From Actinomadura_E scrupuli (GTDB taxonomy: Bacteria > Actinomycetota > Actinomycetes > Streptosporangiales > Streptosporangiaceae): a stretch of DNA of 64,000 bases. Positions within the stretch are counted from its first letter, which is position 1. Every line of letters starts with the position of its first letter. Under the pieces are notes generated by a model, which was not told the origin of the DNA, did not search any database, and saw only the letters and a list, made by a program, of their open reading frames with translations. This document shows, piece by piece, positions 32,001 to 39,079 of the stretch. A program made the translations under genes and the position numbers. Location of the stretch: contig NZ_JBPCCU010000002.1 of NCBI RefSeq assembly GCF_050971785.1, positions 186,001 through 250,000 of the forward strand, written 5' to 3'.

Positions 32001-33448
32001 TGCTGGTAGGCGAGGCGCACAACGGTCAGCGCAGGCTGGCCCGGATGATCGCGCTCACCCTGGCCGACGCCGGCGCGGGCGACGGCACGGTCCGCATCGC
32101 CGACGCCGACGACGTGCGAGGCCTGCCGCCCGAGCGGATCCAGTCCGTGTTCGAGCCCGGCGGAGCCGGCGCGGCCGTGCTGTTCGAGCGGCTGGACGCG
32201 GTGATCATGGAGTCGCTGGACCCGGCGGCCATGGCCGAAGCCGTACGCACGGCCCGGGCGGACCGCCCCGCGCGGGCGGCCCTGGTCGCGACCTGCGACC
32301 CGCGTGCCTACCGCCGGCTGGCCCAGGACTTCCCCGAACTGGCGGCGGCCTTCCGGGTGTTCCGGCTGCCCGACCTGAGGGATCTGGCGACCCGGCTGAC
32401 GGTCCTGCACGTGCTGGCCGACGAGCGCCGGGTCACGGTCGACTCCGCCGCGCTCCACGTGGTGCGCGAGGATCTGTCCAGGCTGCGGGGCCCGGGCGAG
32501 CTGGTCGGCTCCCGGCTCGTGGAGGCCTACCTCGAGCGGGCCTGCCAGCGGCACATCGGGCGCGCGGGTGCGTCGAGGGACCGCCTGGTGCTGAGCCCGG
32601 AGGATTTCGCGGGCGTCGCGGCGGAGATCGAGCCCTCGCTCCGGCCGCCCGGCGACGTCGACGGCTTCCTGCGCCGGCTGGACGGCATGATCGGCCTCCC
32701 GCAGGTGAAGGAGGCGGTTCACGGGCTGGCCGAGGAGGCTCGCGACGACTCCGGGACCACCCGCAATCTGATCTTCGTGGGCCGTCCGGGCACCGGGAAG
32801 ATGACCGTGGCCGGGCTGGTCGGGGGCATCTACGCCGCGCTCGGGGTGCTCGACTCGGGCCACATCGTCGCCTGCCGTCCGGTCCATCTGGCCGGACGCG
32901 ACCTCATCGACACCGAGAACCGCGTGTACGCCATGGTCGAGCAGGCCATGGGCGGTGTGCTGCTCATCCAGGAGGCCCACCGGCTGGAGCGTTCGCCCGA
33001 CGTGGTCACCGAGCTGTTGCGTTACCTGGAGGAGCGGCGCGGCCGGTTCATCGTCATCTGTACGAGCTCGGGGCCGGAGATGGACGACTTCCTGGCCGCG
33101 AGCCCGGCCTTCGGGGAGATGTTCGGCGAGCCGGTGACGTTCGCCGACTTCAGCGACCGGGAGCTGGTCCAGCTGTTCCAGCAGTTCGCCGAGCGGGACC
33201 TCTACATGCTCGACGAGGAGCTGCGGGTCGAGCTGATGGCCCGCTTCGCCCGGACGCGCGACGACGAGGGCTTCGCCAACGGCCGGACGGTGCGGGAGAT
33301 CTTCGAGCAGACGGTGGCCCGGCAGGCCGCCCGGCTGGCCGGGCAGGACGTCACCGCCGCGACCGTCGCCCGGCTCACCGCCCGGGACCTGCCCGAGTCC
33401 GCGCTGGAGCGGATGCTCGGCGACCTGCACCAGAACAACTCCGGCTGA
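29009..33448 (+). CDS. Very large protein with two degenerate CbbX/EccA-like AAA+ modules
   Basis: 1,479 residues. Residues 1-480 form an unrecognised, Trp-rich folded region (LPDGTWWIFGAWARWYRWHP near 60). Residues about 480-945 are disordered, Pro/Gly/Gln-rich, with six DQQAPY-type hexapeptides at 757-792. Then two AAA+ modules of the CbxX/CfqX type. Module 1 (about 985-1200) has VLLVGEAHNGQRRLARM where Walker A should be, without GKT/S. Module 2 (about 1225-1475) has GRPGTGKMTVA, with Met replacing Thr/Ser after the P-loop Lys, and VLLIQEAH with Gln1321 replacing the Walker B Asp. ATP hydrolysis is therefore doubtful; a scaffold or regulatory pseudo-ATPase is inferred. No type VII secretion genes are nearby. 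GTG 29009 or ATG 29000. Confidence 0.85.
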   Translation: MAWGVGGGGGYGAMPQQPAQDPFTAAERETRAMVSAAWWPAAPPQQRQHAVAGRVLALPDGTWWIFGAWARWYRWHPSDGQWYLCPPPRSVATRQSARPVQQGQGVPALPPHVVPAGPDFDYDIPEPLPFVGQQLAAGLSARVRSTVEAAAALPAQDYPHWWALFSSSVPSTVAVSWGVMLWCAAAPVFDSRLDDDMLGIWTPYRAKPLPVVDGPRWLTAPPLEALVGLYAERLRSSRVDAAVVVLRTMWAVASALREDVRFRARADALIAVVGATLSNPTVDYGALPYGDQALVQQWVTRVPPNLAPAMRIESSPGDNFRHAYYDLAQSVTPVLGDPADPSYLEPRLVAAALIAADLAVTKRDKVEQIVPWLDPEIRYTVQAVLSQNGHPLRRLWPVDNRLPDQLRSALGDRTETLLAAVYNVDLAWCRLAGGMPARPRGFPVPTAIITELIGLDRARAAAAAAPITSPPGVAPLAQQYPPGGAQQGAPAQPGWGAAPVAPSPVGSPGQAPGQPPAAELPQTPADPAAQQWGAGFGLPGGLPPIQPPLDMPGMPWGAQPPAQPAGQPPGQPPVQPAGLPPAAGPEAQPGGAQWGGQAQPAAFGMPAPAAPGGAPAGDPQAPPPGWAGAAPAAPAAPGWGAPAQEQPAAFGMPGQEPGGYGREPGGYGRDPAGPGPSQPPVPGPAGARPERGDDFAVPYTALGFGPAQGQARPAGPQGLGGGLDPDGGEDPGTRRDPYGGRTPYGAPGPYGQQAPQDQQAPYDQQAPYDQQAPYDPQGPYDPQGAADPQGPAGPVYGSPAEPPGRFADGGVEQGRPQAAEQRDPAQYPQAQGHWSPPPMAAEDPMATRMDGPGVPAAGRPMDGRPAAPGGGGPPRTRVLGAEQTSLDPGDEPGPVPPRPAVPGGHPGTRVMSETMVGDILDYAPLPDQPVEDIEPPAEEDARPVTERFGVRFVYRVGAEPVGERDPGVLLDELHGGAGWAQGIVEPAARSRAVPPSVLLVGEAHNGQRRLARMIALTLADAGAGDGTVRIADADDVRGLPPERIQSVFEPGGAGAAVLFERLDAVIMESLDPAAMAEAVRTARADRPARAALVATCDPRAYRRLAQDFPELAAAFRVFRLPDLRDLATRLTVLHVLADERRVTVDSAALHVVREDLSRLRGPGELVGSRLVEAYLERACQRHIGRAGASRDRLVLSPEDFAGVAAEIEPSLRPPGDVDGFLRRLDGMIGLPQVKEAVHGLAEEARDDSGTTRNLIFVGRPGTGKMTVAGLVGGIYAALGVLDSGHIVACRPVHLAGRDLIDTENRVYAMVEQAMGGVLLIQEAHRLERSPDVVTELLRYLEERRGRFIVICTSSGPEMDDFLAASPAFGEMFGEPVTFADFSDRELVQLFQQFAERDLYMLDEELRVELMARFARTRDDEGFANGRTVREIFEQTVARQAARLAGQDVTAATVARLTARDLPESALERMLGDLHQNNSG
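31277..31384 (+). repeat. Six 18-bp in-frame repeats in the AAA-like gene
   Basis: Units of the type GACCAGCAGGCCCCGTAC (three near-identical, three diverged to GACCCGCAGGGC...) encode hexapeptides DQQAPY or DPQGPY. Confidence 0.85.
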
Positions 33449-33566
33449 GGGCCGGCGGCGTCCGGGCCGGCGTTCACACCGGGCACCGGGGAGCCGGCAG
33501 GGACGGGTGATGAGGATGGCCTCCGAATGGCCCTCTTGGGTCATACGCCCGGACGCGCGTGGCGCG

Positions 33567-33572
33567 TAGCCT
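33567..33572 (+). promoter_or_regulatory. Candidate -10 of the small-protein gene
   Basis: TAGCCT lies about 35 bases before the ATG at 33608, leaving space for the GGAGG ribosome site. Confidence 0.4.
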
Positions 33573-33607
33573 GTTCACGGGTGTGGGGATGAACGGAGGT
33601 GGACGCG

Positions 33608-33793
33608 ATGCTGCGCCAGCAGGAAGTCGATCTGCGCGTTCACGACCGTGTTGCACTGGACGAGATCGAGCTCTATTCCGAGATCCTGAGTGCCGTGGCG
33701 ACGACCGACCGGTCGCTGACCACGGCGGAGATCGACGTGGTGCTCGGAGTACGTTCCGCAACCAGTCGTCGCGAAGGTGTGCCACAGGATTAG
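33608..33793 (+). CDS. Small conserved-looking hypothetical protein
   Basis: 61 residues with good coding bias and a clear GGAGG 8 bases before ATG 33608. The sequence (QQEVDLRVHDRVALDEIELY, then LTTAEIDVVLGVRS) is amphipathic and mostly helical; the second half could be half of a helix-turn-helix (TTAEIDVVLGV). No signal or membrane segment. I do not recognise the family. It lies alone between the AAA-like gene and pitA, convergent with pitA. Confidence 0.7.
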   Translation: MLRQQEVDLRVHDRVALDEIELYSEILSAVATTDRSLTTAEIDVVLGVRSATSRREGVPQD

Positions 33794-33800
33794 TCATCGC

Positions 33801-33831
33801 TGGGGAGCGGTCCCGATGGAGCCGCTCCCCA
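33801..33831. terminator. Bidirectional terminator between small gene and pitA
   Basis: GGGGAGCGG (33802-33810) pairs with CCGCTCCCC (33822-33830) across an 11-base loop, between convergent stops. Confidence 0.75.
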
Positions 33832-33840
33832 CCGGTGGCC

Positions 33841-34968
33841 TCAGCCGCTGAACAGGTGGATGATCCCGTACACCAGGGCGGCGACGAGGCCGGCCATCGG
33901 AATCGTGAAGACCCAGGCCAGCACGATGTTGCCGGCCACCCCCCAGCGCACCGCCGACAGCCGCTTGGTCGCGCCCACCCCCATGATCGACGAGGTGATC
34001 ACGTGGGTCGTGGAGATCGGCGCCTTCCAGATGTAGGCGGCGGCGTAGAGGATCGCCGAGGCCGTGGCCTCCGCCGCGAAGCCCTTCGGCGGATCGAGCT
34101 CGATCACCTTGCGGCCCAGCGTGCGCATGATCCGCCAGCCGCCGGCGTAGGTGCCCAGCGACAGGATGCCGGCGCAGGCGATGACCACCCAGACCGGGAT
34201 GGACTTCCCATCGGAGTGGCCGGTGGCGACCAGGGCCAGCACGATGATGCCCATGGTCTTCTGGGCGTCCTGCAGCCCGTGGCCGAGTGCCATCGAGGCG
34301 GCGGACAGCGTCTGCGCGATCCGGAAGCCGCGGCCCACCCGGCCCGGATTGGCCCGGCGGAAGATCCACAGGATCGCGACCATCACCAGGTAGGCGAGGA
34401 AGAAACCGATGAGCGGCGAGACCACCATCGGGATGACGACCTTGTCGACCACCGTGCTCCAGTTGACCGTCACCGAGGCGGCCAGACCGGCGCCGACCGT
34501 GCCTCCGATCAGCGCGTGCGACGACGAGGACGGCAGCCCGAAATACCAGGTGATGAGGTTCCAGCTGATCGCTCCGAGCACGCCGGCCGCCACCACCGTC
34601 AGGCCGGCGACCCCGGTCGGGGGAGTGATGACGCTGCTGATGGTCTTGGCCACCTCCTGGCCGAGGAACGCGCCCAGGAGGTTCATGGCGGCGGCCATCA
34701 GCAGGGCGGCCCGGGGTGTCAGCGCCCGGGTGGACACCGAGGTGGCGATCGCGTTGGCCGCGTCGTGGAAGCCGTTGGTGTACTCGAAGGCCAGCGCGAC
34801 CAGGACGACCAGGATGAGCACCGTCGACTCGGAGCCGGTGCGCCGTCCGATCAGCGCCACCAGGGAGACCAGCGCCACCCCGGCCAGCAGGATGAGCGCG
34901 GCCTTGCCGTGCCCCCGGGTCTGGGGAGCCGGGCTCTCGGGGGCCGGGGCCTTGGCGAGGGTGTTCAT
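33841..34968 (-). CDS. pitA: PiT-family inorganic phosphate transporter
   Basis: 375 residues, about 10 transmembrane helices with an internal duplication. Both PiT signature segments are visible: FEYTNGFHDAANAIATSVST near residue 60 and the C-terminal repeat AYIWKAPISTTHVITSSIMGVGA. It imports metal-phosphate driven by the proton gradient (low affinity). ATG 34968 follows GAGGAG. It is the second gene after the DUF47 gene, 90 bases apart on the same strand, a standard pair. The high-affinity pst system lies 2 kb away. Confidence 0.93.
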   Translation of the reverse strand: MNTLAKAPAPESPAPQTRGHGKAALILLAGVALVSLVALIGRRTGSESTVLILVVLVALAFEYTNGFHDAANAIATSVSTRALTPRAALLMAAAMNLLGAFLGQEVAKTISSVITPPTGVAGLTVVAAGVLGAISWNLITWYFGLPSSSSHALIGGTVGAGLAASVTVNWSTVVDKVVIPMVVSPLIGFFLAYLVMVAILWIFRRANPGRVGRGFRIAQTLSAASMALGHGLQDAQKTMGIIVLALVATGHSDGKSIPVWVVIACAGILSLGTYAGGWRIMRTLGRKVIELDPPKGFAAEATASAILYAAAYIWKAPISTTHVITSSIMGVGATKRLSAVRWGVAGNIVLAWVFTIPMAGLVAALVYGIIHLFSG

Positions 34969-35058
34969 GAGGTCTCCTCGCCGGGGAGGGAGAGGTGTTC
35001 GTGGTCGCGCGGTGCAGCGTGATCGGCCCGGTTCCGCGCCTGGCGGCTCGTCACCTGC

Positions 35059-35676
35059 TCAGGACTCCTTGACCGAGATGGTCTCGATGGTGTTGGCCAC
35101 GTGCTCGAAGGCGTCGGCCGCCTCCTCCAGGCAGTCGATGACCTGCTTGAGCTTCATGACGGTCAGCGCATCGTACTCACCGCCGAACAGCTTGGCCAGC
35201 AGCCCCCGGTAGACCTGGTCGCCCTGGTTCTCCAGCCGGTTGATCTCGATCCAGTACTCGTTGAGCTCCTTCATGGACCGCAACCGGGGCATGGCCTCGG
35301 CCGTCAGCTCAGCGGCACGTTCCAATACCTCGACCTGGCCGACGATGTCCTTGGGGAGTTCCTCGATCTTGTAGAGGACCACCAGGTCGGCGGCCTCCTC
35401 CATGTAGTCCATGACGTCGTCGAGCAGGGAGGCGAGCCGGTAGATGTCCTCCCGGTCGAAAGGGGTGATGAAGCTTTCGTTCAGCCGGCGCATGATCGCG
35501 TGAGTCAGCTCGTCGCCGGCGTGCTCGCAGGCGCGGAGCTTCTCGGCGGCGGCTTCCCTATCGGTGCCGTCGGCGATGAGTTCCACGAGCAATCTGGCAC
35601 CGGTCACCAGATTGTTCGCAGAGTCGGTGAACAGGTCATAGAAACTGTCCTCACGCGGCGTGAGACGCAATCGCAC
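35059..35676 (-). CDS. DUF47 PhoU-like phosphate transport accessory protein
   Basis: 205 residues, all-helical, with no membrane segment. The DUF47/TIGR00153 pattern is clear: FYDLFTDSANNLVTGARLL, ACEHAGDELTHAIMRRLNESFITPFDREDIY and LLDDVMDYMEEAADLV, repeated as ENQGDQVYRGLLAKLF plus CLEEAADAFEHVANTIE. These EKxxD/DExxH-like acidic motifs resemble PhoU metal sites. DUF47 proteins are encoded with PiT transporters and probably gate them. GTG 35676 has CAGGAG 6 bases upstream. Confidence 0.92.
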   Translation of the reverse strand: MRLRLTPREDSFYDLFTDSANNLVTGARLLVELIADGTDREAAAEKLRACEHAGDELTHAIMRRLNESFITPFDREDIYRLASLLDDVMDYMEEAADLVVLYKIEELPKDIVGQVEVLERAAELTAEAMPRLRSMKELNEYWIEINRLENQGDQVYRGLLAKLFGGEYDALTVMKLKQVIDCLEEAADAFEHVANTIETISVKES

Positions 35677-35987
35677 GGCGTACTCCTGAAGAGCGGGAAA
35701 CGATCCGCAGAGGATGGTAGGCGTAACCGGGACGAAAAAGAACCTTCGCTCCGACTTTGGAAGAGATCCACCATCCTCTCACCTCTGCGTTGCCGCTGGC
35801 CCAGGCACGGTACCCGACGGGGGCGCCGGCCGGTGCACCGCACCGCGGGGGCATGTCCGACTCGCTTGCCGGAACCCTGTCCCCACAGTCGATTCGGGGG
35901 AGGCCGATGCCGTACGGTCGATCGGCAGGCCGCGATCGCGGCGGCGGTGGGAACAGCGCTGAGTGACAATCACCACAGGAGGAGCCC
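35677..35987. other. Divergent intergenic region between DUF47-pitA and the HMA-domain gene
   Basis: About 310 bases. The DUF47-pitA leader carries an inverted repeat AGAGGATGGT (35709-35718) / ACCATCCTCT (35770-35779) with a 51-base loop. I see no PHO-box repeat (GTTCACC-N4-GTTCACC) here, unlike pstS. No gene supportable. Confidence 0.4.
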
Positions 35988-36191
35988 ATGGCAGAGGTCC
36001 GCTACGACGTGCCCGCGATCAGCTGCGACCACTGCGTGAACGCCATCACCGGCCAGGTCCGCCAGGTGCCCGGGGTGGCGGAGGTGACGGTGGACGTCGC
36101 CGCGAAGGTCGTCACCGTGCGTGGCGAGAACCTCGACGACCCGGCACTGCGCGCGGCCATCGACGAGGCCGGTTACGACGTCCAGAACTGA
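35988..36191 (+). CDS. Heavy-metal-associated (CopZ-like) domain protein
   Basis: 67 residues, exactly one HMA ferredoxin-like fold: metal-binding Cys13-x-x-Cys16 in ISCDHCVNAI, then VPGVAEVTVDVAAKVVTV and AIDEAGYDV. It would carry Cu(I) to a P-type ATPase or regulator. No CopA ATPase or CsoR gene is in this window, so it stands alone. GGAGGAG precedes the ATG. It is convergent with pstB. Confidence 0.92.
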   Translation: MAEVRYDVPAISCDHCVNAITGQVRQVPGVAEVTVDVAAKVVTVRGENLDDPALRAAIDEAGYDVQN

Positions 36192-36195
36192 GAAG

Positions 36196-36254
36196 ACCCC
36201 CGTGGTGATCTCACGATCCGGCGTCGGCACGAACGGTGAGATCACCACGGGGGT
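36196..36254. terminator. Bidirectional palindrome between HMA gene and pstB
   Basis: A 19-bp perfect stem (36196-36214 with 36236-36254, ACCCCCGTGGTGATCTCAC and inverse) with a 21-base loop. Its GTGATC core recalls the palindromes at 1.5, 5.3, 9.6 and 12.5 kb. Confidence 0.8.
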
Positions 36255-36274
36255 GTGCCCCCGGGCGTGGAGGA

Positions 36275-37051
36275 TCAGCCGAAACGGCCGGTGATGTAGT
36301 CCTCGGTCGCCTTCTCGGTGGGGTTGGTGAAGATCTTGCTGGTGTCGTCGATCTCCACCAGCTTGCCGGGCTTGCCGGCCCCGGCGATATTGAAGAAGGC
36401 CGTACGGTCGCTGACCCGGGCGGCCTGTTGCATGTTGTGGGTGACGATGACGATGGTGTACTGCGTCTTGAGCTGCGAGACCAGGTCCTCGATCGCCAGC
36501 GTCGAGATCGGGTCGAGGGCGGAGCACGGCTCGTCCATCAGCAGCACCTGCGGCTCCACCGCGATGGCCCGGGCGATGCACAGCCGCTGCTGCTGACCAC
36601 CGGACAGCCCGGCGCCCGGCTTGGCGAGACGGTCCTTGACCTCGTTCCACAGGTTCGCGTGCTTGAGGGACCGCTCGACGATGTCGTCGAGATGGGCCTT
36701 GCGCCGCACCCCGTTGAGCTTCAGCCCGGCGACCACGTTGTCGTAGATCGACATGGTGGGGAACGGGTTCGGACGCTGGAAGACCATGCCGACCAGCCGC
36801 CGGACCGCGACCGGGTCCACCGAGGAGGCGTACAGGTCCTCGTCGTCGAGCATGACCTTGCCCTCGACCCGGGTGCCCGGGATCACCTCGTGCATCCGGT
36901 TGAGGGTGCGCAGGAACGTCGACTTCCCGCAGCCCGAGGGGCCGATGAAGGCGGTCACCGACCGTGGCTCGATCGTCATCGAGATGTCCTCGATGGCATG
37001 GACCTGGCCGTAGTAGGCGCTGAGACCGGAGACGTCGATCCGCTTGGCCAT
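36275..37051 (-). CDS. pstB: Phosphate ABC transporter ATP-binding protein
   Basis: 258 residues. Walker A GPSGCGKSTFLRTLN, Q loop FQRPNPFP, signature LSGGQQQRLCIARAI, Walker B VLLMDEPCSALDP and H-loop VTHNMQQA are intact. It powers high-affinity phosphate import by PstA/PstC, fed by PstS. ATG preceded by AGGAG. It is the last gene of the pstSCAB operon; no phoU follows. Confidence 0.96.
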   Translation of the reverse strand: MAKRIDVSGLSAYYGQVHAIEDISMTIEPRSVTAFIGPSGCGKSTFLRTLNRMHEVIPGTRVEGKVMLDDEDLYASSVDPVAVRRLVGMVFQRPNPFPTMSIYDNVVAGLKLNGVRRKAHLDDIVERSLKHANLWNEVKDRLAKPGAGLSGGQQQRLCIARAIAVEPQVLLMDEPCSALDPISTLAIEDLVSQLKTQYTIVIVTHNMQQAARVSDRTAFFNIAGAGKPGKLVEIDDTSKIFTNPTEKATEDYITGRFG

Positions 37052-37080
37052 GAGGTGGATACTCCTATTCGGGGCAGTGC

Positions 37081-38004
37081 TTATCGATCAGTGGGCTTGC
37101 GGAGTCGCGCGATCAGCCGCGCCACCAGGTTGAGCAGCATGATGATGAGGATCAGGGTGAGCGCGCCCGCCCAGGCCCGGTCGACGGCGTTGTTGTTGGG
37201 GTCGCCCGCCTGGTCCCAGATGAAGGTGGGCAGGGACCCCTGAGCCCCGTTGAAGGGGTCGGTGTTGATCGCCTTGGTGACGAAGATCGTGAGCAGCAGC
37301 GGAGCGGTCTCGCCCATCACCCGGGCCACGGCGAGCATGATGCCGGTGATGATGCCGGTCAGGGCGGTCGGCAGGACCACGAAGCAGATCGTGCGCCAGC
37401 GCGGCACCCCCAGGGCGTACGACGCCTCACGAAGATCGTTGGGCACCAGCTTGAGCATTTCCTCGGTGGCCCGCACGACCGTGGGGATCATGAGGATGGA
37501 CAGCGCCATCGACCCGGCGAAGCCGGAGAAGCCGAACCCGAAGCCCAGCAGCCACAGGGCCAGGACGAACAGCCCCGCGACGATCGAGGGAATGCCGGTC
37601 ATCACGTCGACGAAGAAGCTGACGGTCTTGGCCAGCCGGCCGTTCCTGGAGTACTCCACCAGGTAGATGGCGGTGAGCAGGCCCAGCGGCACCGAGATCA
37701 GGCTGGCCAGCAGGACCTGTTCGAGCGTGCCGATGATGGCGTGGTAGACACCGCCGCCCAGGTCCCGCCCGCCGATGCCGTTCATGGAGTGGGTGAGGAA
37801 GTCGGGCGTGAGGCGCTTCATGCCCTTGCTCACCACGGTGAACAGCACCGAGATCAGGGGGACCACGGCGAGCACGAACGCCAGGTAGACCAGGATCTGG
37901 ACGACCCGGTCCTTGAGCTTGCGGTTGAAGGACACCTTGGGGATTGCCGGTGGGTTGGCCGGGGAGGGTGGCGGCGTCTTGCTCCCGGCGACGGCGGTAC
38001 TCAC
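37081..38004 (-). CDS. pstA: Phosphate ABC transporter permease PstA
   Basis: 307 residues with six transmembrane helices after a Pro-rich N-terminus. The binding-protein-dependent transport EAA loop is EASYALGVPRWRTICFVVLPTAL. GIPSIVAGLFVLALW is typical of PstA. The GTG start overlaps the pstC stop by 4 bases (GTGA). Confidence 0.95.
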   Translation of the reverse strand: MSTAVAGSKTPPPSPANPPAIPKVSFNRKLKDRVVQILVYLAFVLAVVPLISVLFTVVSKGMKRLTPDFLTHSMNGIGGRDLGGGVYHAIIGTLEQVLLASLISVPLGLLTAIYLVEYSRNGRLAKTVSFFVDVMTGIPSIVAGLFVLALWLLGFGFGFSGFAGSMALSILMIPTVVRATEEMLKLVPNDLREASYALGVPRWRTICFVVLPTALTGIITGIMLAVARVMGETAPLLLTIFVTKAINTDPFNGAQGSLPTFIWDQAGDPNNNAVDRAWAGALTLILIIMLLNLVARLIARLRKPTDR

Positions 38005-38981
38005 ACGAACTCCTTGCGCCTGGCCACGATCGCCCTGGCGGCCATGTTGACGATCAGGGTGATGAAGAACAGCACCAGACCGGAGGCGATCAGGGCGCTA
38101 CGGCCGTTGGTGCCCGCCTCCGGGAACGTGCGGACGATGTTGGCGGCGAAGGTGTTGCCGCCGGGCTCGAGGATCTTCCAGGAGATCCCGCTGACCGTCG
38201 AGAGCACCATCGCGACGGCGACCGTCTCGCCGAGCGCGCGGCCCAGCCCGAGCATCGCGGCGCTCACCATGCCGGAGCGGCCGAACGGCAGCACCGCCAG
38301 CCGGATCATCTCCCAGCGGGTCGCGCCGAGCGCCAGGGCCGCCTCGATGTTGGCGCGGGGCACCTGGAGGAAGACCTCGCGGGAGATCGAGGAGATGATC
38401 GGCAGGATCATGATCGCCAGCACGACGGCGGCGACCAGCATCGTCTGCCCGCCGACGCTGCTGCCGCCGAACAGCGGGACCCAGCCGAAGTAGTCGTTGA
38501 GGAAGGTCGACGGCCCGTTCATCTTGGTGACCAGGAACTGCAGGCCCCACAGGCCGTAGACGATGCTCGGCACGGCGGCCAGCAGGTCGACGATGTAGCT
38601 GAGCCCGTCGGCCAGCCGGCGCGGCGCGTAGAACGCGATGAACAGCGCGATGCCGATCGCCACCGGGGTGGCCAGGATCAGGGCCAGTGCCGAGGAGAGC
38701 AGGGTGCCGAACGCCAGCTGGGCGATTCCGAACTTCACCGGGGTGGCGTCGGGACTCCACTCCTGGGAGGTGAAGAAGTTGGCGGCGTTCGCCTGCAGAG
38801 CCGGCAGCGCCTTCCAGATCAGGAAGGCGGCGATCGCGGCCATGAGGACGAGCAGGAAGATGCCGGAGCCTCGTGCGGCCCCCGCGAACACCCTGTCGCC
38901 CAAGCGGCCTGTGCTCATCCGGTGACCGCCGCGGTGCTGGCCTGCCACCACCGCGGTATCGATGCCGGTCTCGCTGGTCAC
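38001..38981 (-). CDS. pstC: Phosphate ABC transporter permease PstC
   Basis: 326 residues. Six transmembrane helices; EAA loop IEAALALGATRWEMIRLAVLP; AAVPSIVYGLWGL is the PstC block. GTG 38981 is chosen because GGAGG lies 7 bases upstream, which rejects the longer frame beginning at 39017. It follows pstS by about 100 bases. Confidence 0.94.
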   Translation of the reverse strand: MTSETGIDTAVVAGQHRGGHRMSTGRLGDRVFAGAARGSGIFLLVLMAAIAAFLIWKALPALQANAANFFTSQEWSPDATPVKFGIAQLAFGTLLSSALALILATPVAIGIALFIAFYAPRRLADGLSYIVDLLAAVPSIVYGLWGLQFLVTKMNGPSTFLNDYFGWVPLFGGSSVGGQTMLVAAVVLAIMILPIISSISREVFLQVPRANIEAALALGATRWEMIRLAVLPFGRSGMVSAAMLGLGRALGETVAVAMVLSTVSGISWKILEPGGNTFAANIVRTFPEAGTNGRSALIASGLVLFFITLIVNMAARAIVARRKEFV

Positions 38982-39079
38982 GGAATTGCCTCCCTCGCGG
39001 TCCACGGGGGGATTCACCCCCGAACCCAGGTTTGCCCCGCCGCCGAGGTCGTCGGCGGCGGGGCGGTTGTCTTGCCTGG

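Noticed and set aside
29009..33448. AAA-like protein as EccA of a type VII secretion system
   Set aside because: The C-terminal modules resemble EccA/CbbX, but nucleotide-binding residues are degenerate and no ecc, esx, PE/PPE or mycosin gene lies nearby.
30527..33544. A 1,005-codon minus-strand frame antisense to the AAA-like gene
   Set aside because: Low-complexity Arg/Pro/Gly-rich composition, no start signal and no family likeness; shadow of the plus-strand gene.
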